A DNA stretch of 64,000 bases, taken from NCBI GenBank assembly GCA_964385645.1, contig CAYLPT010000188.1, positions 11,618-75,617 of the forward strand, in the 5' to 3' direction. Positions 38,305 through 46,494 of the stretch are shown piece after piece (position 1 is the first letter of the stretch; each line of letters starts with the position of its first letter). Position numbers and translations under genes: made by a program. The notes under the pieces are model-generated. The model saw nothing but the letters and a program-made list of their open reading frames with translations, was not told the origin of the DNA and did no database searches. This DNA is from CAYLPT01 sp964385645. GTDB lineage: Bacteria > Armatimonadota > Hebobacteria > Hebobacterales > Hebobacteraceae.

Positions 38305-39411
38305 TCAGCCCTCTCTCCCGAGCGCGTCCCGAACCCGGGAGAACCAGCTCCGGCCCTCCTCGACCTCGTCGCCGCTCTCGCGGGCGAACTCCTCGAGCAG
38401 CTTGCGCTGCCGCTCGGTGAGCCGGGTCGGAGTGACGACGCGGACGGTGACGTACTCGTTGCCCAGCTCCCCGGTGCGGACGTCGGGCAGCCCCGCGCCG
38501 CGGAGGGTGAAGGTCTCGCCGGTCTGGGTCCCCGGCGGCACCCGGAGCTGCTCCTCGCCGTGGAGGGTCGGGACGGCCACCGTGCCCCCCAGGGCGGCCA
38601 CCGGGAAGGGGATCGGCGCTTCGCAGTAGACGTCTCGGCCGCGGCGCTCAAAGAGCTCGTGTGGCTGCACGTGGACGACCACGTACAGGTCGCCCGCGGG
38701 CGCGCCACGCGGTCCGGCTTCGCCCTTCCCCTCCAGCCGCAGGGACACGCCGTCCTCTACGCCTGGGGGCGCCTTCACCGTGATCTGGGCCTCCTGAAGC
38801 CGTCGGCCCGAGCCCCGGCAGGCGGGGCAAGGGTCGGATACCACCATGCCCTCGCCGCCACAGCGCGAGCAGGTGGCCACCGTCGCCAGCCGGCCCAGAG
38901 GCGTAGACTGCACTTGCTGGGTCTGGCCCGCGCCCCCGCACGTGGGGCAGAGGACCCGCTCGGACCGTGAGGCGCTCCCCGTGCCCCCGCAGCGGTCACA
39001 CTCACCACGGCGCTCCAGGAGCAACGTCCGCTCTACGCCCGAGGCGACCTCCTCCAGGGTGATCTCCAGGTCATAGCGGAGATCGGCGCCTCGGGCTGGG
39101 CCGCGGCGCCGGCCGGCGCGGGGCCGACCGAAGAAGGCCTCGAACAGGTCACCGAAACCGCCGAGCTCGTCCCACACGGCGCCGGTGGCGCCCACTTGGC
39201 CGTAGTGGTCGTACTGGGCGCGGCGGTCGGGGTCGCGCAGGACCTCGTAGGCCTCGGCTATCTCCTTGAAGCGCGCCTCGGCCTGGGGATCGCCGGGGTT
39301 GACGTCGGGGTGGTGTTTGCGGGCGAGGCGGCGGAAGGCCCGCTTGATCTCGTCCTGCGAAGCCCCCCTGCCCACGCCCAGAACCTCGTAGTAGTCGCGT
39401 TTCTGGGCCAT
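38305..39411 (-). CDS. dnaJ: Chaperone DnaJ
   Basis: 368 residues from ATG 39411 (a GTG three codons upstream is also possible). The J domain has the HPD motif (KHHPDVNPGDP), then a Gly/Phe region. Four zinc-centre repeats follow (CDRCGGTG, CPTCGGAG, CSRCGGEG, CPACRGSG), then the C-terminal substrate-binding domains. All eight zinc Cys are intact. It stimulates DnaK. dnaK and grpE are not adjacent; instead it is co-transcribed with rpoZ. Confidence 0.95.
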   Translation of the reverse strand: MAQKRDYYEVLGVGRGASQDEIKRAFRRLARKHHPDVNPGDPQAEARFKEIAEAYEVLRDPDRRAQYDHYGQVGATGAVWDELGGFGDLFEAFFGRPRAGRRRGPARGADLRYDLEITLEEVASGVERTLLLERRGECDRCGGTGSASRSERVLCPTCGGAGQTQQVQSTPLGRLATVATCSRCGGEGMVVSDPCPACRGSGRRLQEAQITVKAPPGVEDGVSLRLEGKGEAGPRGAPAGDLYVVVHVQPHELFERRGRDVYCEAPIPFPVAALGGTVAVPTLHGEEQLRVPPGTQTGETFTLRGAGLPDVRTGELGNEYVTVRVVTPTRLTERQRKLLEEFARESGDEVEEGRSWFSRVRDALGREG

Positions 39412-39426
39412 CAAGCTCACCCGGCG

Positions 39427-39666
39427 CTACTGGGCTTCGTCGTCGGGCTTCTCCTCCCGGACGCGTACCTTGCCGGTGGCGATCTCCTCCAGCGCCCGCT
39501 TGATGAGCCCGCCGCCGGCCGGCTCGAGGGCGCTCTCGATGCGCTCCTTCAGGTCCCGCGCACGCTTAGCGACGCCCACGACCAGCGCGTAGCGGCCCAT
39601 CCTCTTGGCGAGCACGTCAATCACCTGCGTCTCCCTGCTGGCGTCAGAACCAGATGGCGCTCTCAT
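39427..39666 (-). CDS. rpoZ: DNA-directed RNA polymerase omega subunit
   Basis: 79 residues. The core pattern MGRYALVVGVAKRARDL and the later ALEEIATGKVRV match omega. It supports assembly of the beta-prime subunit and ppGpp binding. The dnaJ gene lies just downstream on the same strand. The start codon is preceded by no clear ribosome site; AGGAGG lies about 25 bases upstream, near the predicted transcription start. Confidence 0.85.
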   Translation of the reverse strand: MRAPSGSDASRETQVIDVLAKRMGRYALVVGVAKRARDLKERIESALEPAGGGLIKRALEEIATGKVRVREEKPDDEAQ

Positions 39667-39700
39667 GGTCTCACGGTCCGGGGGGAACGGCCTCCTGAGT

Positions 39701-39730
39701 ACTATACGTATCCGGCGACTACCCTGTCAA
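39701..39730 (-). promoter_or_regulatory. Promoter of rpoZ-dnaJ
   Basis: Minus-strand TTGACA (39725-39730), 18-bp spacer, TATAGT (39701-39706). The predicted start near 39694 gives a leader of about 28 bases. Confidence 0.7.
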
Positions 39731-39741
39731 GCGCCGCCCGC

Positions 39742-40374
39742 TCACGCCCCCTCCAGGGGCAGCCGCGCGTGCAGCCGCGCGCGCACCGGCTCGTAGCTGA
39801 GCCGGTGCGCGGGGCTCGGGCCCAACTCCTCGATGCGAGCGAGGTGATAGCGCGTCCCATAGCCCTTGTGCCTCCCGAACCCGTAGCCGGGGTAGCGCGC
39901 GTCCAGCTCCTGCATGATGCGGTCGCGCGTCACCTTGGCGATGATGGAGGCGGCGGCGATGGAGGCGCACTTGCGGTCGCCCCCCACGATCGCCCGCTGG
40001 GGAAGCGACGCTCCGGGCCACCCCCGCCCGTCCACGATCAGCAGCGCCGGCACCACGCTCAGTCGGGAGACCGCCTCCCTCATCGCCATGTGCGTCGCCT
40101 GCCGGATGTTCACCCGGTCAATGGCCCGGGCGTCGGTGACGCCGATGCCCACCGAGAGCGCGCGCCGACCGATCAACTCATACAGGCGCTCCCGGCGCCG
40201 CTCGTCCAGCAGCTTCGAGTCGGCCAGCCCCGGGAGCCGGCACGGGCACGGCAGGACCACCGCCGCTGCCACCACCGGCCCCGCCAGGGGGCCCACTCCG
40301 GCCTCGTCCACGCCGGCGATGACGCCGAATCCCTGGCGCATCAGCTCGCGCTCGATTCTCCAGAGCCCGCGCAC
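39742..40374 (-). CDS. rnhB: Ribonuclease HII
   Basis: 210 residues. The RNase HII signature GVDEAGVGPLAGPVVAAAV carries the first catalytic acids, and LADSKLL, LLIVDGRG and ASIIAKVTRDRIM carry the rest. The late GRHKGYGTRYH is also characteristic. It cuts RNA-DNA hybrids and single ribonucleotides in DNA. It is the last gene of the rplS-lepB-rnhB run (21-bp gap to lepB). Confidence 0.94.
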   Translation of the reverse strand: MRGLWRIERELMRQGFGVIAGVDEAGVGPLAGPVVAAAVVLPCPCRLPGLADSKLLDERRRERLYELIGRRALSVGIGVTDARAIDRVNIRQATHMAMREAVSRLSVVPALLIVDGRGWPGASLPQRAIVGGDRKCASIAAASIIAKVTRDRIMQELDARYPGYGFGRHKGYGTRYHLARIEELGPSPAHRLSYEPVRARLHARLPLEGA

Positions 40375-40395
40375 AGTGGCGCCCTTCCCGCCTCC

Positions 40396-41121
40396 TCAGC
40401 GCTGCGCGACGATAGCCTCCGGGGCCAGCTCGACCTGCCGGCTGTCGCCCACCAGCCCTATCCGGGTGGGCGGCCAGAACACGACCATCGCCTTGCCGAG
40501 CACCCGGGAGGCCTCCAGATCGGGGCGGCGCTCCCCGGTCTGGGGGTCCCGCCAGCGGTGGGCGTCGTTGCTGTCCACCCGGTTGTCGCCGAGCACGAAG
40601 TAGCAGCCCGGGGGCACCTGGTAGGGCTCCTTCGTGGGCCGGCCGAGGTCGTCGAGAGGCCAGTCGTAGTCGGGCAGGGGTATGCCGGGAGGCTCCTCGA
40701 GCCGGCGGCCGTTGACGTAGACGCCGTCGTAGCGCCGGATGGCGATCTGGTCGCCGGGCAGGCCGATGAGGCGCTTCACGAAGTCCTTCTTGTCAACCCC
40801 GGGCTCGAGCGCCTGGGGCGGGGCCTGGAAGACGACGATGTCGCCCCGCCGGGGCGGGTTGAGCCGGTAGATGAACTTGTTGACGAGGATGCGGTCGCCG
40901 GGGGCGAGGGTGGGGAACATCGAGTTTGAGGGGATGAAGAAGGCCTGCAGGACGAAGGGGCGGATGAGCAGGAACACGAGCACGAAGGCGATGAGGCCAG
41001 AGTCGAGCAGCTCCACCATGAAGGACCGCGCGGGGGCCTGTCGCCACAGCCCCCAGAGGATGCGGAGGAAGGCGAGGAGCGCGATGAGGGCGGCGATCTT
41101 CCAGGGCTGATCGAGCGTCAT
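40396..41121 (-). CDS. lepB: Signal peptidase I
   Basis: 241 residues. Two N-terminal hydrophobic helices (about 8-28 and 40-62) anchor the enzyme. The catalytic Ser lies in FIPSNSMFPTL and the general-base Lys in KDFVKRLIGLPGD, with the late GDNRVDSNDAHRW box. It removes signal peptides from exported proteins on the outer face of the membrane. It sits directly after rplS with a 1-bp gap. Confidence 0.94.
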   Translation of the reverse strand: MTLDQPWKIAALIALLAFLRILWGLWRQAPARSFMVELLDSGLIAFVLVFLLIRPFVLQAFFIPSNSMFPTLAPGDRILVNKFIYRLNPPRRGDIVVFQAPPQALEPGVDKKDFVKRLIGLPGDQIAIRRYDGVYVNGRRLEEPPGIPLPDYDWPLDDLGRPTKEPYQVPPGCYFVLGDNRVDSNDAHRWRDPQTGERRPDLEASRVLGKAMVVFWPPTRIGLVGDSRQVELAPEAIVAQR

Positions 41122-41122
41122 G

Positions 41123-41470
41123 CTAGGCGCGCCGATCCTCCTTGATCCTCGCCGCCCGCCCGACGCGCCCCCGCAGGTAGTAGAGCTTCGCCCGCCTCAC
41201 CCGGCCCCGCCGCAGGACCTTCACGCTCTCCAGCCGCGGGGAGTGCAGCAGGAAGGTGCGCTCCACGCCCACGCCGTGGGTAACCCGGCGCACGGTGAAG
41301 CTCTCGCTCAGGCCCCGGCGCCGCCGCGCGATGACCACCCCCTGGAAGGGCTGCGAGCGCTCGCGGTCGCCCTCGACGACGCGCACCGTCACCCGCACCA
41401 GGTCCCCAGGTCCGAACTCGGGCGCCTCCTCCTTGGCCTGCGCGCGCTCCAGCTCCTCAATGACACCCAT
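41123..41470 (-). CDS. rplS: 50S ribosomal protein L19
   Basis: 115 residues from ATG 41470, supported by AGGAGAGG 7 bases before it; longer in-frame starts would include the leader hairpin. FGPGDLVRVTVRVVEG, QPFQGVVIARR, GVGVERTFLLHSPRLESV and the terminal AKLYYLRGRVGRAARIKE are typical L19. It lies at the 30S-50S interface. In many bacteria rplS follows trmD; here trmD is 20 kb away and rplS heads its own operon with lepB and rnhB. Confidence 0.95.
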   Translation of the reverse strand: MGVIEELERAQAKEEAPEFGPGDLVRVTVRVVEGDRERSQPFQGVVIARRRRGLSESFTVRRVTHGVGVERTFLLHSPRLESVKVLRRGRVRRAKLYYLRGRVGRAARIKEDRRA

Positions 41471-41488
41471 GGCTTGCCTCTCCTGCAG

Positions 41489-41514
41489 AAAACCTGGCGA
41501 TGGTCCTCGCCAGG
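41489..41514 (-). terminator. Terminator-like hairpin in the rplS leader
   Basis: On the minus strand CCTGGCGA, loop GGACCA, TCGCCAGG (41514 to 41493) is a perfect 8-bp stem followed at once by TTTT. It lies between the rplS promoter and the ribosome site, so it may be an attenuator or a protein-binding leader rather than a true end of transcript. Confidence 0.55.
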
Positions 41515-41539
41515 GAAGCGACGGGGCCCGACGAGCGGG

Positions 41540-41569
41540 ATTATAGCACACCCGCGCCTCCCCGCGCAA
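41540..41569 (-). promoter_or_regulatory. Promoter of rplS-lepB-rnhB
   Basis: Minus-strand TATAAT (41540-41545), extended by TGC, with TTGCGC (41564-41569) at 18-bp spacing. The predicted start near 41533 gives a leader of about 60 bases that contains the hairpin at 41489-41514. Confidence 0.55.
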
Positions 41570-41674
41570 CCGCCGCGCGCGCCAGGAGCACGTGACCGAG
41601 CCGGCGCTGAGGTAGGGCAGGCTCCGAGCCAGCCCCTGCGCGGGGGCCGCGGATGGGCAGGGCGCCTACGCCGC

Positions 41675-42286
41675 TCAGTGCACCGTGCGACGCACGCTGG
41701 CCTCGTTCAGGTCGGTGACCCCCGGGCCGTGGTGCGGGATGCGCACCAGCAGATGCTGGTCGCTGAGGTTGGCGACGAAGAACAGCACACCCTTGCGGAC
41801 CCCCAGCAGCGGCTCCGCCAGGTCGCTGTCCACCTTGAGCTTGAAGAAGATCGGCAGCACCCCGGGCCGGTAGGCCCCCACCACCAGGGGACCCTCCTCC
41901 GTGCCGCCCCGCCGGCTCCAGTGGTAGACGAAGATGTCCTCTCGCTTGAGCAGCCCGTCCCAGTCGTAGATGGCCATCAGGCTGATCTCGTGCGTGTCCG
42001 CCGTCTCGGGCGCGAGCGCGATCTTGTAGATGGAGTCGAACACCTCCCGCCCCTCGCGCGTGCCGCAGAACTGATAGCGAAACCCCGACCCCACCGCGCC
42101 CGAGAACTCCTCGGGCAGATCGCGGAACTCATAGTAGCAGCCCCGGTCGGACAGCACCACCCGAACCAGGTCGTTGGCGTACACCCTGCCCTCGCCGACC
42201 TGGTCCTTGATGTAGTCAATCATCACCTGATACTCAGGCCGGCCCTGGCTGCGCATCAGCGGCAGGTCCGACTCTCTCCACTCCAT
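41675..42286 (-). CDS. Conserved-looking protein of unknown function
   Basis: 203 residues, soluble, without signal peptide or membrane helix. It contains DYIKDQVGEGRVYANDLVRV, GCYYEFRDLPEEF, IYDWDGLLKREDIFVYHW and a late LLVRIPHHGPGVTDLN. Frequent Tyr, Phe and Trp and mixed helix/strand character suggest a compact globular domain. I do not recognise a family. It diverges from the M48 protease gene with 195 bp between them. Confidence 0.6.
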   Translation of the reverse strand: MEWRESDLPLMRSQGRPEYQVMIDYIKDQVGEGRVYANDLVRVVLSDRGCYYEFRDLPEEFSGAVGSGFRYQFCGTREGREVFDSIYKIALAPETADTHEISLMAIYDWDGLLKREDIFVYHWSRRGGTEEGPLVVGAYRPGVLPIFFKLKVDSDLAEPLLGVRKGVLFFVANLSDQHLLVRIPHHGPGVTDLNEASVRRTVH

Positions 42287-42481
42287 TGCGGCCGTCCTTT
42301 CCGGAACCCGCCTCCCAGCAGCATGATACCCGAACGGCTCGGCCCGCTACCCTGCTCGATGTCTCCGGGGGGTATGTACCACGATCACGGTCGCGTCCAG
42401 GCGCCAAAGCGCGCCTGGTGTGTGCAGCCCCGTTTGCCAGGTCGAGCCTGTGGTATACTGGGCACAGGGAAGGGTTAGAGC

Positions 42482-43660
42482 ATGAGCCCTATGCGTCTGT
42501 TGCCGCTGGCGCTGCTGCTGTGCCTGGCGGGCCTGGCGCCCGCGCGGCCTGCCGTCGCCTCCGAGGCGCCGCCGGAGCAGGTGGAGGCGCCGCCCGAGCT
42601 GACGCCGGAGGAGAAGGCCGACGCCGAACTGGGCAAGGCCGCCGCCGAGGAGGTCGAGAAGGCCTACACGGTGGTCAAGGACTCGCCGGCGGTCGCCCGA
42701 ATCGAGGCCATCGTGGAGACGCTCCGCCCGGTCACCGAGCGGCCCCACCAGCGCTATCAGGTGGCGATCATCGAGAGCGACGCGATCAACGCCTTCGCGC
42801 TCCCCGGCGGATACCTGTACTTCACCCAGGGCCTGCTGGAGGCCGTCGAGTCGGAGGATGAGCTTGCCGCGGTCGTCGCCCACGAGATGGCCCACGTCGC
42901 GCTGAGCCACTCCCGCCGGCTGATGAGCAGGGACGAGCGCTACGCGCGCGTCCTCACCCCCATCATCCTGGCCTCCGTGCTGACTCGACCCCAGGGCGTT
43001 GATCCGGGCAAGATCGCCCTCGTGGGCAGCCTGCTCGTGCAGGACGCGCTGAGCCACTACGGGCGGGAGGCGGAGCTGGAGGCCGACCGCGCGGCGGTGC
43101 AGTACCTGTATGAGAGCGGGAAGTACCACCCCGTGGCCGTCCTCACCGTCGTGGAGGGCCTGACGCGGATCGAGGCCGCCCAGCACCGGCCGGACATGGG
43201 CGTATTCCAGACTCACCCCGAGGGCAGAGAGCGTGTGGCCTCGGTCCTCGCGCGGCTGGATGAGCTGGAGGTGCCCATCGAGCGCCGCCGCGTCACCCGT
43301 TCCCTGGTCGCCTCCGCCGCCGCCGTCCGGACGGGCGAGGCCGAGATCGGCGAGCTGCGGCTCAACGACCACGTGGTCTTTCAGCCGGCGGTCGAGCTCC
43401 AGGGCCGGGCGCCGGCGGCGCGGGCGCAAGAGAGCGCGGAGGCGCTCAACGCGCTGCTGCTCGCCAATCTCCAGCTCCTGGAGATCTCGCGCGTCGACCA
43501 GGGGGAGGCAGTTGCCTTCGTGGCCCGGGGCGAGACGCTGCTGACGATCACGCCGGCCGACGCGGAGTTCCATGGGGAGAGCGTCGCCTCGCTCGCGGAC
43601 CGGGCGCTCACGGCGATCCGCCGGGGCTTCCACGAGGAGCGGGTCCGCCGGGCCTACTGA
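42482..43660 (+). CDS. M48-family metalloprotease, secreted
   Basis: 392 residues. Signal peptide RLLPLALLLCLAGLAPARPAVAS is followed by a coiled helical stretch and the zinc protease core: AVVAHEMAHVALSHSRR (HExxH) and the third ligand Glu in REAELEADRAAVQYL. The QTHPEGRERVASVLARL block downstream is typical of BepA/LoiP-type M48 proteases. These proteases act in the cell envelope in quality control. The C-terminal 120 residues are a separate domain of unknown type. A TATACT element (42454-42459) lies just before the start; its -35 is at a poor distance. Confidence 0.88.
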   Translation: MSPMRLLPLALLLCLAGLAPARPAVASEAPPEQVEAPPELTPEEKADAELGKAAAEEVEKAYTVVKDSPAVARIEAIVETLRPVTERPHQRYQVAIIESDAINAFALPGGYLYFTQGLLEAVESEDELAAVVAHEMAHVALSHSRRLMSRDERYARVLTPIILASVLTRPQGVDPGKIALVGSLLVQDALSHYGREAELEADRAAVQYLYESGKYHPVAVLTVVEGLTRIEAAQHRPDMGVFQTHPEGRERVASVLARLDELEVPIERRRVTRSLVASAAAVRTGEAEIGELRLNDHVVFQPAVELQGRAPAARAQESAEALNALLLANLQLLEISRVDQGEAVAFVARGETLLTITPADAEFHGESVASLADRALTAIRRGFHEERVRRAY

Positions 43661-43687
43661 GGCCGACGGGACCCGCGGGGGGATTCC

Positions 43688-44722
43688 TCAGCGCGTGTAG
43701 CCCGAGGAGGCCTCGGTGGGCGCGGACACGAGGCCGGCGGGGACCTTGTCGAGCAGATCGAGGTACAGCCCGGTGCCGACGGCGACGCAGGTGAGCGGGT
43801 CCTCGGCGACGTGGACTGGCACATCGGTCTGGGCTTCGATGAGCCGGTCGAGGCCCCGCAGCAGCGCACCACCGCCGGTGAGCGTGATGCCCTTCTCGAC
43901 GATGTCAGCGGCCAGCTCGGGGGGAGTGCGCTCGAGCACCGCGCGCACCCGCTCGACGAGGGCGGCGACAGGCTCGGCAAGCGCCTCCCGCACCTCCTCG
44001 GAGCTGATCTCGACGGTCTTGGGCAGCCCGCTGACGGCATCGCGGCCCTTCACGGTCATGCTGCTCTCGTTGGGAAGGGGATAGGCGGAGCCGATCCTGA
44101 TCTTCACCTCCTCCGCGGTTCGCTCGCCCACCACCAGGTTGTAGGCGCGCTTGATCTGGCGGACGATCATGGCGTCCATCTCCGCGCCGCCGATGCGGAT
44201 GGACTCGCTGAGGACGATGCCGCCGAGGGAGATGACCGCGATGTCGGTGGTGCCGCCGCCCACGTCCACGACCAGGTGACCGGTCGGGGCGGTGACCTCG
44301 AGGCCGGCGCCGATGGCCCCGGCCATGGGCTCCTCGATGGGGATGGCGCGCTTGGCGCCGGCCGCCAGCGCGGCCTCCACCACCGCCCGCTTCTCGACGC
44401 TGGTGGCGCCCGAGGGCACGCAGATGCACACCTGGGGCCGGAAGAAGCGCCGCCTGCCGCACACCCGGACCAGCAGATGCCGGAGCATCTTCTGGGTGAT
44501 CGTGAAGTTCGCGATCACCCCGTCCTGAAGCGGCCTCACGGCCTCGATCGGCCCCGGCGTGCGGCCGATCATGTCCCGCGCTTCCTCGCCCATGGCCACG
44601 ATCTCGCCGTTTGACACCGCGACAACGGAGGGCTCGCGCACCACGATCCCCCGCCCCTTCACGTACACCAGCAGGTTCGACGTGCCCAGGTCTATCCCGA
44701 CCGCTTTGCCCATGCCGAGCAT
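43688..44722 (-). CDS. mreB: Rod-shape-determining protein MreB
   Basis: 344 residues. Actin-fold motifs are intact: VGIDLGTSNLLVY (phosphate 1, Asp11), IEEPMAGAIGAG (Glu130/131), LVVDVGGGTTDIAVIS (phosphate 2, Asp153) and ITLTGGGALLRGLD (adenosine). MreB filaments guide peptidoglycan synthesis. The ATG follows the murA stop with no gap (TAG-ATG), placing it at the end of the atp-murA operon. It is the likely active filament-former; a degenerate paralogue lies at 57156. Confidence 0.95.
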   Translation of the reverse strand: MLGMGKAVGIDLGTSNLLVYVKGRGIVVREPSVVAVSNGEIVAMGEEARDMIGRTPGPIEAVRPLQDGVIANFTITQKMLRHLLVRVCGRRRFFRPQVCICVPSGATSVEKRAVVEAALAAGAKRAIPIEEPMAGAIGAGLEVTAPTGHLVVDVGGGTTDIAVISLGGIVLSESIRIGGAEMDAMIVRQIKRAYNLVVGERTAEEVKIRIGSAYPLPNESSMTVKGRDAVSGLPKTVEISSEEVREALAEPVAALVERVRAVLERTPPELAADIVEKGITLTGGGALLRGLDRLIEAQTDVPVHVAEDPLTCVAVGTGLYLDLLDKVPAGLVSAPTEASSGYTR

Positions 44723-46078
44723 CTAGCTCCCCTCCCCCGCGGGCGCGTCGCCCGCGTCAGTCTCTTCCCCGCCCACCGGCGCCATCTCTGCGCCCAGCGC
44801 GCGCAGCTTTCCCTCCAGATCCTCATAGCCGCGCGCCACGAACCTCCTGCCGCGCACTATGCTCTCTCCCTCCGCGCCGAGGGCCGCCACCACGAGGGCG
44901 GCCGCGTCGCGGATGTTCCTGCCTTCCACGGCCGCCCCCCGGAGCCCTGGCACGCCGTGCACCACGGCAGTGCGCGGGCCCCGCAATTCGATGCGCGCCC
45001 CCATCTTCGCCAGTTGCTCGACATGCTGGAGCCGCCGGTCGAAGATGCCCTCCGTGATCGTGCTCGCGCCCTCCGCGGTCGCCAGGACCGCCGCCAGCGG
45101 CGGCTGAAGGTCGGTCGGGAAGCCTGGATAGGGTGCGGTGACCACCGTCACCGCACCGGGCCGCCTGGCGCACGCCGCTCGCACCCCCTCCGGGGTCTCG
45201 GACACCTCGACCCCCGCCTCCCGCAGGACCTCGCAGACCGCCGCCAGCTCCCGCATCGAGACGCCCTCGGCCACCACCTCGCCCCGGGTAGCGACGCCGG
45301 CGCACAGCAGCGTGCCGGCCTCAAGCCGGTCGCCGTTCACGGCGTGCGCGGTCCCCGCGAGGGAGGGGACGCCGTGGACGACCAGGCTCGGCCCGCCCAC
45401 CCCCTCGATGCGCGCCCCGGCGGCGCGCAGGAAGGAGCAGAAGGAGACCACGTCCGGCTCCTCCGAGGCGCCCTCGATCAGTGTCGTGCCTCTGGCCAGC
45501 GCGGCCGCCATGAGCAAGCTGAAGGTCGCCCCTGGACTCCGGTAGCGGGGGTCGAGCGCCACCCGGCCCCCAACCAGCTCCTTCGCCCAGGCCTCGATCC
45601 GGCCCTTGCGGGCCCGCGCCTCGAGGCCGAGGGCCTCCAGCCCGGAGAGGATGTAGTCCACCGGCCGCTCGCCGATGTCGCACCCACCTGGCAGCGGGAC
45701 TTCGACACACCCCAGGCGCGCGACGATGGGGGCAAGCAGGTAGTGTGAGGCGCGCATGAGCCTCACCAGGTCGGCCGGGGCGCGGTGGGTGGTCAGCCCC
45801 CGGTTGACGATTCGCAGGCCGCCGTCGGGCGTCTCTCCGACCTCGAGGCCGAAGGCCCGCAGCAGCGCCAGCATGGTGTCTACGTCGGCGATGCGGGGCA
45901 CGTTGTAGAGGGTCGTCTCGCCGTCCAGCAGGAGCGCGGCGGCCAGCGTCGGCAGGGAGCCGTTCTTGCTCCCGGAGACGCGCACCCGGCCGTGCAGAGG
46001 CCGACCGCCGGCGATCCGCCAGCCTGCTGCCGCCGACTGCGCGGGCGTCGTCGCTCCTGTGCGCTCGGGCCTGCTCAA
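44723..46078 (-). CDS. murA: UDP-N-acetylglucosamine 1-carboxyvinyltransferase
   Basis: 451 residues from a TTG at 46078, chosen because GGGAGG lies 5 bases upstream and because TTG and the atpC stop overlap as TTGA. Matches include GRVRVSGSKNGSLPTLAAALL and the catalytic Cys loop VPLPGGCDIGERPVD. TVVTAPYPGFPTDLQPPL and the EGRNIRDAAALVVAAL end motif also fit. It transfers enolpyruvate from PEP to UDP-GlcNAc, the first committed step to peptidoglycan. The Cys is present, so fosfomycin sensitivity would be expected. Confidence 0.94.
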   Translation of the reverse strand: MSRPERTGATTPAQSAAAGWRIAGGRPLHGRVRVSGSKNGSLPTLAAALLLDGETTLYNVPRIADVDTMLALLRAFGLEVGETPDGGLRIVNRGLTTHRAPADLVRLMRASHYLLAPIVARLGCVEVPLPGGCDIGERPVDYILSGLEALGLEARARKGRIEAWAKELVGGRVALDPRYRSPGATFSLLMAAALARGTTLIEGASEEPDVVSFCSFLRAAGARIEGVGGPSLVVHGVPSLAGTAHAVNGDRLEAGTLLCAGVATRGEVVAEGVSMRELAAVCEVLREAGVEVSETPEGVRAACARRPGAVTVVTAPYPGFPTDLQPPLAAVLATAEGASTITEGIFDRRLQHVEQLAKMGARIELRGPRTAVVHGVPGLRGAAVEGRNIRDAAALVVAALGAEGESIVRGRRFVARGYEDLEGKLRALGAEMAPVGGEETDAGDAPAGEGS

Positions 46079-46494
46079 GCCGACCTCCCGTGCCTGCGGG
46101 CGACCCGCAGCCGGTTGAGCGCGCGCCGCAGGGCGGCCTCCGCCCGCGCCAGGTCCACCTCGGGCCCGCCCGATTCGAGCCTGCGCTCCGCACGCTCCCT
46201 CGCCGCCTCCGCCCGCGCCAGGTCCACCTCGCCTGCCTCCTCCGCCGCATCCACCAGCACCGTGACCCCCTCCCACGTCACCTCGAGAAACCCGCGCGAG
46301 ACCGCGTAGTACGCCTCCCTTCCATCGCCATCGCGCACCACGATCTCCCCGGGCGCCAACTCGGCCACCAGGGGCGCGTGCCGCGCCAGTACGCCGAAGG
46401 TGCCCTCTCGGCCCGGGGCGACGAGGCTGACCACTCGCGTCTCGAGCACCACCCGGTCAGGCGCGATGATGGCTAGCTCATAGGGCGGCGGCAT
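46075..46494 (-). CDS. atpC: ATP synthase epsilon subunit
   Basis: 139 residues. The N-terminal beta sandwich has the family pattern LAIIAPDRVVLETRVVSLVAPGREGTFGVL, and the C-terminal helices contain the Ala/Arg-rich repeats EVDLARAEAA. It couples the rotor to the catalytic head and inhibits ATP hydrolysis. The start overlaps the end of atpD by 17 bp and the stop overlaps murA's TTG. The duplicated EVDLARAEAA...R block (about 85-125) is a small internal repeat. Confidence 0.92.
   Translation of the reverse strand: MPPPYELAIIAPDRVVLETRVVSLVAPGREGTFGVLARHAPLVAELAPGEIVVRDGDGREAYYAVSRGFLEVTWEGVTVLVDAAEEAGEVDLARAEAARERAERRLESGGPEVDLARAEAALRRALNRLRVARRHGRSA

Noticed and set aside
42434..42459. Promoter for the M48 protease gene (TTGCCA with TATACT)
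   Set aside because: The spacing is only 14 bp. The TATACT may be real, but the -35 assignment is not supported.
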